Source: a bacterium
GTDB lineage: Bacteria > Actinomycetota > Acidimicrobiia > Acidimicrobiales > CATQHL01
NCBI GenBank assembly: GCA_026713745.1
Contig: JAPONU010000055.1
Span: 1-5,315 of the forward strand
Direction of reading: 5' to 3'
DNA: 5,315 nucleotides
Below the pieces are notes generated by a model. That model did not search any database and was not told the origin of the DNA. It worked only from the letters and a program-made list of their open reading frames with translations. Both the position numbers and the translations under genes were made by a program. Below, piece after piece: positions 1 through 4,721 of this stretch (positions within the stretch are counted from its first letter, which is position 1; each line of letters begins with the position of its first letter).

Positions 1-23
1 CCCCACATGGGCTCGAACGTCAT
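1..23 (-). CDS. Possible start of a further gene, cut by the window edge
   Basis: Five bases after the PhyH stop codon (TGA at 31..29), an ATG at 23..21 opens a frame reading M-T-F-E-P-M-W to the window edge. A GAGG at 30..27 could serve as ribosome binding site, although the 3-nt spacing is short. The tight spacing would make it the next gene of the oxygenase operon. Only seven codons are visible, so no function can be assigned and the call rests on context alone. Confidence 0.3.
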
Positions 24-28
24 GAACC

Positions 29-823
29 TCATCCGGGTATCGTTGCCTCCGCCCCCTGCGTGGTTGCCCTCGCCGTCGACTCGGTCTGAGGAGCGACGAT
101 CCGCCACGGGTAGAAGTCGCCACCCGCCGGACCGTACGGGACAGTCGGATCCCAGAGGTGTTGAGTGAGCGCTTTCCGCCAACGATTCGAGTTGTTGGCC
201 GTCGCCATGTGTGGCGTCGCCGAATGGTGGAATGTCACGCTCCCACGGCGAATCGCGCACGCAACCGTGCGCGCCTCGTCAACGTCGCATGTCAGAATGT
301 CGCTCTTCAAACCCTCCACGCGCCGGTGTGGCAGCACGCCGAGTTTGTGAGCTCCGTCACTGAAATGCATGCAGCCATTGGTGGTGTCAACATCCTGCAG
401 CGGGATCCAGCACGTTATCCCTCTGTTCTCAAGGGCACGGCCCCAGTAGCCTTCGTCCTGATGCCACCACGTGGGGACGCTCTTGGCGGGGGGCTTTGCC
501 AGGAACTGGTCGTACTTGAATGCGACAGTAAGGCCCAACAGGACGCTACCGAACTCGGCTGCCCACGTCCGGTAGATCGCGTCGCTCAGCTCGGGCCACA
601 ACTCGAATGGGTTCGCTTGGACTATGCGGAATGAGCGCTCTTCCTTGCTCTCGCGCTCGTCCCACGCCCAGTCGTTCGCGAGGTTCTCCTTGTCCGCCAG
701 GATGACGTCACACAATCGTTCGATCCCATCGAGTTCGTTGTCGTCGACAACGTCCTCGACAACGAGATACCCGTGCTCGCGAAAGAACTCGATTTGGTTG
801 GGCGTGGCGTTCGGATAGGTCAA
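29..823 (-). CDS. Phytanoyl-CoA dioxygenase (PhyH) family Fe(II)/2-oxoglutarate oxygenase
   Basis: Predicted 264-residue cytosolic oxygenase of the PhyH family, which hydroxylates substrates using Fe(II), O2 and 2-oxoglutarate. The N-terminus has the family's usual opening (Q-I-E-F-F-R-E-H-G-Y-L-V-V). The iron triad is complete: H121-x-D123 inside W-W-H-Q-D, and H205 in a segment aligning with the human PhyH motif around its distal histidine. R216, in W-R-K-A-L, is in place to bind 2-oxoglutarate. The TTG start at 823 is preferred because GGGAGAGG (835..828) lies just upstream and the conserved N-terminus begins almost at once. A GTG at 853, overlapping the hydroxylase stop as GTGA, is the alternative and would give 274 residues. 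It lies 26 nt downstream of the membrane hydroxylase and is probably cotranscribed. The family is certain; the substrate is unknown, since family members act on fatty acyl-CoAs, ectoine, halogenation substrates and many natural products. Confidence 0.93.
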   Translation of the reverse strand: MTYPNATPNQIEFFREHGYLVVEDVVDDNELDGIERLCDVILADKENLANDWAWDERESKEERSFRIVQANPFELWPELSDAIYRTWAAEFGSVLLGLTVAFKYDQFLAKPPAKSVPTWWHQDEGYWGRALENRGITCWIPLQDVDTTNGCMHFSDGAHKLGVLPHRRVEGLKSDILTCDVDEARTVACAIRRGSVTFHHSATPHMATANNSNRWRKALTQHLWDPTVPYGPAGGDFYPWRIVAPQTESTARATTQGAEATIPG

Positions 824-827
824 TGCA

Positions 828-835
828 CCTCTCCC
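828..835 (-). promoter_or_regulatory. Ribosome binding site deciding the TTG start of the PhyH gene
   Basis: The minus strand reads GGGAGAGG here, 4 nt (from GG) to 7 nt (from GGGAG) before the TTG at 823. No comparable purine run precedes the alternative GTG at 853. It lies in the 26-nt gap after the hydroxylase stop, so the PhyH gene can start independently within the operon. Confidence 0.6.
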
Positions 836-849
836 TCGAGAGCAGCCAC

Positions 850-1884
850 TCACTCGCTCGGGGCTGATGTGCTCCTGAGCAGGTACGGATCTTCGCCCTT
901 GATTTCGTACTGATGCTCGGTGGGACGGGTGGTCCCTTCGCCCTCGTCGGAGCCATCTCGGAACGTCCCGAACCAGCGGTCCAGGGGAATCCCCGCTTCG
1001 CCATAGTTGCACTCGAAGTACCGGTGATGCAGCCAGTGGAAGTAGGAGCCGGTCGGTAGTTTGCCGTCAAGGACATTGCCATCGAAGCCGGTATGGCCTT
1101 GAGCAGGTGTGAGAGCTGTCTCGGTCGCGTTGAACATCATGTGCCAAGGATGCGTTGGAACGACGAAGTGGATGGCCAGCGTGCTGAAGTAGACGATGTG
1201 CTCGATGGGATGCATCGCCAGACCCGACCATGGCCCTGGGTTCGTGTTCTTGTGGTGCAACGCATGGACGCGCCGGTAGATCGGCGCCCAGTGGAGGAGC
1301 CGGTGTGTGAAGTAGAAGTGTAGCTCGCGCCAGAACGGTACCGCCAGGAAGAGCAGGACGAAGAGAGTCGGATTATCAGACCACGAGAGATAGGGCAACC
1401 AACCGTTCGCATAGCCATAGACGAGGATCACCTCCCAAGCGGACCAGACGGCAACGCCGCTGACACAACTCCAGAAGACGTTGTCGCGAACCTGCGAGTT
1501 GAACAGGAATGTGCGTCGGCCGACGAAGGGCCATCTGGGGTCGTACTTACGGTCTAGTCCTTGCCGTTTGAGGATATAGAGGACCAAATGCCAGCCGCCC
1601 GCAAAGACCCACAGGATGACCATGTTCCGCAGGAAGATGGTCGCGATCCAATCGAACCGGAAGTCGCGCGACCTGTTGAGGTCAAGTTGCAGCCACTCCC
1701 ACGACACGATGGCCAAGCCAAGGTAGATGATCTGCCACGGCCAGAGGAAGCCACCCCACGTGAAAAGGAACTTGGCGAATGCCTTGGGCTGGGGTGGCCA
1801 AACGAAAATGGGCGCGAAGCCCGCTGGTTGTTCCGGCCTCCACTCACCGCGGCGCTCGGATACAGAACCCTCTACCTCCGACAC
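850..1884 (-). CDS. Membrane di-iron hydroxylase, sterol desaturase / fatty acid hydroxylase superfamily
   Basis: Predicted 344-residue integral-membrane oxygenase of the fatty acid hydroxylase superfamily (PF04116), whose members use a histidine-coordinated di-iron centre to hydroxylate or desaturate lipids and sterols. All histidine boxes are present: H189-x4-H194, H207-x2-H210-H211, H225/H229, and H283-x2-H286-H287, the last followed by the usual N-Y-G...P-L-D-R-W-F-G-T-F end. Hydrophobic stretches near residues 43-63, 80-103, 136-158, 171-186 and 228-248 are likely membrane segments. The GTG start at 1884 is chosen for its strong GGGGAGG site. An in-frame ATG at 1965 overlaps the Rieske-remnant stop as ATGA and would add 27 residues without family features. 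Such enzymes need external electrons, and the ferredoxin remnant just upstream is the natural partner. The family is secure; whether the substrate is a fatty acid, sterol, carotenoid or something else cannot be told. Confidence 0.93.
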   Translation of the reverse strand: MSEVEGSVSERRGEWRPEQPAGFAPIFVWPPQPKAFAKFLFTWGGFLWPWQIIYLGLAIVSWEWLQLDLNRSRDFRFDWIATIFLRNMVILWVFAGGWHLVLYILKRQGLDRKYDPRWPFVGRRTFLFNSQVRDNVFWSCVSGVAVWSAWEVILVYGYANGWLPYLSWSDNPTLFVLLFLAVPFWRELHFYFTHRLLHWAPIYRRVHALHHKNTNPGPWSGLAMHPIEHIVYFSTLAIHFVVPTHPWHMMFNATETALTPAQGHTGFDGNVLDGKLPTGSYFHWLHHRYFECNYGEAGIPLDRWFGTFRDGSDEGEGTTRPTEHQYEIKGEDPYLLRSTSAPSE

Positions 1885-1890
1885 GAGACA

Positions 1891-1897
1891 CCTCCCC
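1891..1897 (-). promoter_or_regulatory. Strong ribosome binding site for the GTG start of the membrane hydroxylase
   Basis: GGGGAGG on the minus strand ends 6 nt before the GTG at 1884. It is one of the two best Shine-Dalgarno matches in the window and is the reason for preferring 1884 over the ATG at 1965, which has no purine-rich site. Confidence 0.65.
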
Positions 1898-1961
1898 GTT
1901 CGTAGCGCACCACTGTCCTCGATCGAAACGTGATCGGGCGACATCGGAGAGGATAGCGCGC

Positions 1962-2235
1962 TCATCTGAGCAGGTCAATGGCTGGGTGTCTGCCTCGCGG
2001 CCTCGGCGAGCCTTCATCGGGGACGAGCCCCCACAACTCGGTGCCCCGGACTTCGCAGGGATACGTTGCCAACGGAACTCGTGCCGGCGCGCACAAGGCC
2101 GCACCCGTTCGCACATCGAAGATCGCCAAGTGTTTGGGGGCACTCGATCTCGCAACCGTCGAGTAGTCCGTCAACCAGGTTCTCGTCCTCATGGGTACAC
2201 ATGGCCCCGGTCACGAAGAAACCCTCGTGCGCCAA
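1962..2235 (-). pseudogene. Rieske [2Fe-2S] ferredoxin remnant, 5'-truncated and frameshifted
   Basis: Two adjacent frames on the minus strand together spell the iron-sulfur part of a Rieske ferredoxin. The first frame gives G-F-F-V-T-G-A-M then the ligand pair C-T-H (2199..2191). After 16 residues comes C-P (from 2142). The second frame continues K-H-L-A-I-F-D-V-R-T-G, and later P-L-A-T-Y-P-C-E-V-R-G, to a stop at 1962. Removing one C from the run of five (2136-2140) joins them as C-x-H...C-x2-H, the Rieske spacing. Only about 95 nt separate C-T-H from the upstream AbiEii-type stop, too little for the usual N-terminal strands of roughly 45 residues, and no ATG or GTG with a Shine-Dalgarno is present there. 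The stop overlaps an ATG of the hydroxylase frame as ATGA, a trace of operon coupling. Its original role was probably electron supply to that hydroxylase. The single indel could be a sequencing error; the missing 5' end could not. Confidence 0.75.
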
Positions 2236-2297
2236 TCCGTCCTGGTCCGGAATCGCCGGGCCCCGTCGCAGCTGCCGGGCGCCGACGTGTGCAGTGC

Positions 2298-2993
2298 CTA
2301 CAGATCGACGCCGCGCCCCAGGGTTTGCTGGAACGACCTCGCCAGCCGGGCGTGCCGGGCTTCGAAGTACCGCACAACTCCGCCGCGCAGGTCGTCGCCC
2401 GCCAGGTCGCGCGCCAAGATGTGCAACGTGGGATCGTCCTCGACGTCCTCGAGGTACCCCAGCGCCCTGACGATGTGCTGCACGGTCCAGTCCTGCAACC
2501 GGACGCCGAACTTTCGCGTGTAGAGGACGAGCCCCTCCTCCAGACTGATCCCTGCCTGCCGCTCGATGCACATGATGTCGAAATAGTCACGCAGCGTGCT
2601 CCGAGTGGCCAGAGCCCGGAGCTTCGTGGCCATGATGTCGGGGATCGAGCCGACGTCCAGGCCCTCCACGGTCAGAGGAGGCTCGAGCGTCTCCAATACC
2701 GGTGTGCACATGATCTCGACCTTGACCGAGTTGAACCTTCCGTGCAGGTCTGTCGCGGACACTCGCTCCACCTCGAACCTTCCCGCCCCCTGCAGCGCCG
2801 CGATCATCGGTTCGGGGTCGAACTTCTTCGGTGTGAAGATGTCGAGGTCCTCACTGCGCCGGTGCGACAAGCGCATCGCCAGAGCCGTCCCCCCCATGAG
2901 GATGCTGCCCGCCGGCACGATTCGGGCAATGGTTGGCCAGACCGTCACGATCTCATCGCCGAGAAGGTCGGCGAAGTCAGGCAGCGACGGCAT
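2298..2993 (-). CDS. AbiEii/AbiGii-family nucleotidyltransferase, probable toxin
   Basis: Predicted 231-residue cytosolic protein of the AbiEii nucleotidyltransferase family (PF08843), the toxin half of AbiE-type toxin-antitoxin and abortive-infection pairs. Characterised members inhibit growth by transferring nucleotides, with tRNA as target in some cases. The polymerase-beta-like core is visible: G-G-T-A-L-A at 34-39, then H-R-R-S-E-D-L-D-I-F with metal-binding D49 and D51. Next come a V-K-V-E-I strand near 90-94, A-T-K-L-R with K124, and R-D-Y-F-D with D136 and D139. All expected catalytic positions appear intact, so it is probably active. The ATG at 2993 overlaps the end of the upstream regulator gene by 17 nt, implying translational coupling; the sequence before it (GAACGGG) is only a weak binding site. 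The longer frame to 3074 adds 27 residues lying inside the upstream gene and is unlikely. The family is well supported; a role in phage defence is inferred. Confidence 0.88.
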   Translation of the reverse strand: MPSLPDFADLLGDEIVTVWPTIARIVPAGSILMGGTALAMRLSHRRSEDLDIFTPKKFDPEPMIAALQGAGRFEVERVSATDLHGRFNSVKVEIMCTPVLETLEPPLTVEGLDVGSIPDIMATKLRALATRSTLRDYFDIMCIERQAGISLEEGLVLYTRKFGVRLQDWTVQHIVRALGYLEDVEDDPTLHILARDLAGDDLRGGVVRYFEARHARLARSFQQTLGRGVDL

Positions 2994-3567
2994 CCCGTTC
3001 GGCCACTGCGTTGCGGATGATCGCCCGGGTGGCCGGCAGCGTGGTTCTCTTGGCGGCGACCCGTTCGAGAGCATCCGATGGAAGGGTCGTCACCGCCCAC
3101 CCCCAGGCGCCGATGTCATTGCGTTGGAGGATCTGCTCGGCCACGAAGGCCGCGTCACGGGGTAGACGGATCATCGACGGGTCGCCCGACCAGAACAGGT
3201 GCCGGAACCGCTCTGGAAGACGGCTCCCCATTGGCTCGGGCGGCGGCTCCGGCAGAACGATGCGCCGGATCTCCCCAGCCAAACCGAACCATGCGTTGCC
3301 GATAGCGAGCCTCCACACGACCTCGCTCGTGACGGTCTGCGCGAGGATGTTCTCCCGGTCGGCTGTGATGAGTTCTCGCTCAAGGAGGTTCTCGAGGGCC
3401 GGGAGGACCTCGGGCTCGGCCAGTCCCGCTGCGGTGGCCACGGAGGTGACGGGATAGAGGCCGTTCGGCCGCCGGGAGAGGGCGGCGAGGATTCTCTTCT
3501 CCTGTGAGGAGAGCAGCAGCCGCGCGGGACTCTCACGGGTGCAAGCGGTCGACCGCGATCCCCTCAT
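2977..3567 (-). CDS. Winged-helix regulator with DUF6922-like domain, probable antitoxin of the AbiEii pair
   Basis: Predicted 196-residue protein, first gene of the two-gene pair. Residues about 17-74 (S-S-Q-E-K-R-I-L-A-A-L ... L-L-E-R-E-L-I) look like a winged-helix DNA-binding domain. Residues about 121-190 contain L-F-W-S-G-D-P, a D-A-A-F-V-A-E-Q-I-L stretch, a W-G-W motif and L-P-A-T-R-A-I-I. This pattern resembles the DUF6922 proteins often encoded next to AbiEii-type nucleotidyltransferases. By analogy with AbiEi it should neutralise the toxin and repress its own operon; that is inference. The ATG at 3567 lacks a Shine-Dalgarno site. A GTG two codons upstream at 3573 sits exactly 7 nt after a TAGAAT hexamer and may be the true start of a leaderless message. 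The frame continues further upstream to 3987, but that part is antisense to rapZ and to a repeat and is not coding. The domain assignment is by eye. Confidence 0.78.
   Translation of the reverse strand: MRGSRSTACTRESPARLLLSSQEKRILAALSRRPNGLYPVTSVATAAGLAEPEVLPALENLLERELITADRENILAQTVTSEVVWRLAIGNAWFGLAGEIRRIVLPEPPPEPMGSRLPERFRHLFWSGDPSMIRLPRDAAFVAEQILQRNDIGAWGWAVTTLPSDALERVAAKRTTLPATRAIIRNAVAERDAVAA
3545..3556. promoter_or_regulatory. Perfect 12-bp palindrome, candidate operator
   Basis: GCGGTCGACCGC is a perfect palindrome a few codons inside the regulator gene, about 17 nt downstream of its predicted transcription start. AbiE-type antitoxins repress their own operon by binding inverted repeats near the promoter, so this is a possible site. 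In GC-rich DNA such a palindrome can also arise by chance within codons. Confidence 0.2.
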
Positions 3568-3580
3568 ACCCACGCACTGA

Positions 3581-3586
3581 ATTCTA
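3581..3586 (-). promoter_or_regulatory. Candidate -10 element for the toxin-antitoxin pair (leaderless)
   Basis: The minus strand reads TAGAAT, then 7 nt, then GTG at 3573, which is in frame with the regulator gene. A TANNNT hexamer at this distance from a start codon is the usual arrangement of leaderless actinobacterial transcripts, and would explain the absence of a ribosome binding site. I find no good -35 hexamer. Confidence 0.45.
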
Positions 3587-3746
3587 CCGACGCGCCAGGG
3601 GCACACCGCGGCGGGCCAGTCGGGGCGCGGTCGGGAGTTGGCGGTTGTCCGATCGGAGGCCGGGGTGCCGTTTGCTCCTTCGGCGCGGGCGCAAGGCGTC
3701 GCAAATCGGCCCCCCGGCCTCCTCCCTGGGGTGTGCCGCCCCCGCC

Positions 3747-3778
3747 GCGTCATCCCGGCGAAGGCCGGGATCCAGTAC
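3747..3778. repeat. REP/dRS3-like palindromic element
   Basis: The core ATCCCGGCGAAGGCCGGGAT (3752-3771) can form an 8-bp stem closed by a GAAG loop. It is flanked by GCGTC and CCAGTAC. It closely resembles the dispersed element typified by Neisseria dRS3 (ATTCCC, 8 nt, GGGAAT, also 20 nt) and related REP-like repeats of many genomes. When translated in passing, these give the peptides I-P-A-K-A-G-I-Q or W-I-P-A-F-A-G-M-T, and both appear here. It lies in the 250-bp divergent spacer, 36 nt upstream of the candidate rapZ -10. Only one copy is in the window, so the dispersed nature is inferred from resemblance. Confidence 0.6.
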
Positions 3779-3807
3779 CGCCACCGGGGGCCGGGCGGTG
3801 CCCTCGG

Positions 3808-3813
3808 TAAGCT
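3808..3813 (+). promoter_or_regulatory. Candidate -10 element for rapZ (leaderless)
   Basis: TAAGCT fits TANNNT and is followed by exactly 7 nt and the GTG at 3821. The same geometry is seen for the divergent regulator gene. The bases before the GTG (CGGGGTT) are a poor Shine-Dalgarno, so a leaderless transcript would explain initiation. No clear -35 hexamer is seen. Confidence 0.45.
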
Positions 3814-3820
3814 CGGGGTT

Positions 3821-4672
3821 GTGCTGGTCGTCATCACCGGGCTGTCCGGGTCGGGGCGATCGGAGGCAGCGAACTGCCTCGAGGATCTGGGTTTCTTCGT
3901 GATCGACAACCTGCCGCCGTCGTTGATCCCCAAGGTGCTGGAACTCGCCGGGCCGAGCATCGATCGGCTCTGCCTCACGATGGGCACAGAGCGCTACTCC
4001 GATGAGATCGCCCCGGCGGTGGCCGACCTGCGTGCCGCGGCGGAGGGGGCGCCTCACTACAGCGACGTGCGGCTGTGGTTCCTGGAGGCCCGCACGCAGG
4101 TGCTGGTACAGCGCTACGAGAGCTCCCGCCGGCGTCACCCGTTCGCGCTGCGCGGGTCGGTGGAGGAGGCAGTTGAAGCCGAGCGGGAGTCGCTCTGCGG
4201 GCTGCGCGCCGACGCGGATGTGGTGATCGACACCTCCGACACCAACGTTCACGAGCTGCGGGACCGGATCGTGCCCCTCATTGACGACGCCGGGACCCAG
4301 CGGCTGACCACCCGGGTGGTGTCGTTCAGCTTCAAGCATGGCCTGCCCGCTGACGTGGACATGGTGTTCGACTGCCGCTTCCTGCCGAACCCGCACTGGG
4401 AGGTGGAACTGCGGCCGCTGGACGGCACCGACGTACGGGTGAGGCAGTTCGTGGTGGGCAGCCGGCTGGGGGAACGATTCGTGGGGAACCTCGACGATCT
4501 CTGCGAACTGCTGCTGCCGGCGTTCGAGGCGGAGGGCAAGACGTACCTGACGCTGGCGTTCGGATGCACCGGGGGGAGGCACCGCTCGGTGTGTCTCGCC
4601 GAGCACGCCGCGGCCACGCTGCGGCGCCTCGGCTTCGATCCGCAGATCCAGCATCGGGATCTGCAACGCTGA
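3821..4672 (+). CDS. rapZ: RapZ/YvcJ-family P-loop nucleotide-binding protein
   Basis: Predicted 283-residue cytosolic protein of the RapZ (YvcJ) family, matching the usual length of 280-290. The N-terminal half has a Walker A motif G-L-S-G-S-G-R-S (7-14), followed by the family signature E-D-L-G-F-F-V-I-D-N-L-P (21-32) and R-R-R-H-P-F (103-108). The C-terminal domain carries F-K-H-G-L-P (171-176), D-x-R-F-L-P-N-P (184-191), G-C-T-G-G-R-H-R-S-V (248-257) and H-R-D-L near the end. In Escherichia coli, RapZ binds the sRNA GlmZ and directs its cleavage by RNase E, controlling glucosamine-6-phosphate synthesis. The basic C-terminal tail linked to RNA binding there is not seen here, and the role in Gram-positive lineages is less clear. 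The GTG start at 3821 gives the canonical N-terminus; the frame stays open back to 3638 but crosses the palindromic repeat. gap follows after 49 nt. Confidence 0.95.
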   Translation: MLVVITGLSGSGRSEAANCLEDLGFFVIDNLPPSLIPKVLELAGPSIDRLCLTMGTERYSDEIAPAVADLRAAAEGAPHYSDVRLWFLEARTQVLVQRYESSRRRHPFALRGSVEEAVEAERESLCGLRADADVVIDTSDTNVHELRDRIVPLIDDAGTQRLTTRVVSFSFKHGLPADVDMVFDCRFLPNPHWEVELRPLDGTDVRVRQFVVGSRLGERFVGNLDDLCELLLPAFEAEGKTYLTLAFGCTGGRHRSVCLAEHAAATLRRLGFDPQIQHRDLQR

Positions 4673-4700
4673 GGCGGGCCGCAGTGCCGCCGGCCGCCTC
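4671..4700 (+). other. GC-rich inverted repeat between rapZ and gap
   Basis: GAGGCGG (4671-4677) and CCGCCTC (4694-4700) can pair as a 7-bp stem with a 16-nt loop, starting within the rapZ stop codon. No T-run follows, so it is not a convincing intrinsic terminator. It may be an attenuator, a processing or stability element, or chance in GC-rich DNA. Confidence 0.25.
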
Positions 4701-4711
4701 GATCCGCAAAC

Positions 4712-4718
4712 AGGAGGA
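4712..4718 (+). promoter_or_regulatory. Strong Shine-Dalgarno site for gap
   Basis: AGGAGGA is a near-perfect match to the 16S rRNA tail, with 4 nt between the last G of AGGAGG and the ATG at 4722. It fixes the gap start and fits a highly expressed glycolytic gene. Confidence 0.8.
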
Positions 4719-4721
4719 AAC

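Noticed and set aside
2014..2571. 185-codon minus-strand frame, as a complete gene
   Set aside because: Only its last third carries Rieske sequence. The first part is an alternative frame of the AbiEii gene, and the part after the C5 run is out of frame with the domain.
1779..3020. 413-codon open frame on the plus strand
   Set aside because: It is antisense to the hydroxylase, the Rieske remnant and the AbiEii gene. Its product is rich in Arg and Pro with no recognisable domain, and no ribosome binding site is evident. It is a typical open shadow frame in GC-rich DNA.
3638..3820. 61-codon upstream extension of rapZ
   Set aside because: RapZ proteins begin directly before the Walker A motif. 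The extension is low-complexity and translates the repeat (I-P-A-K-A-G-I-Q).
3568..3987. Upstream extension of the antitoxin frame
   Set aside because: This part is antisense to the rapZ N-terminus and passes through the palindromic repeat, giving the known repeat-derived peptide W-I-P-A-F-A-G-M-T. The HTH domain begins only after 3567.
4671..4721. Intrinsic terminator between rapZ and gap
   Set aside because: The 7-bp stem has a large loop and no T-run follows, so termination is not supported.
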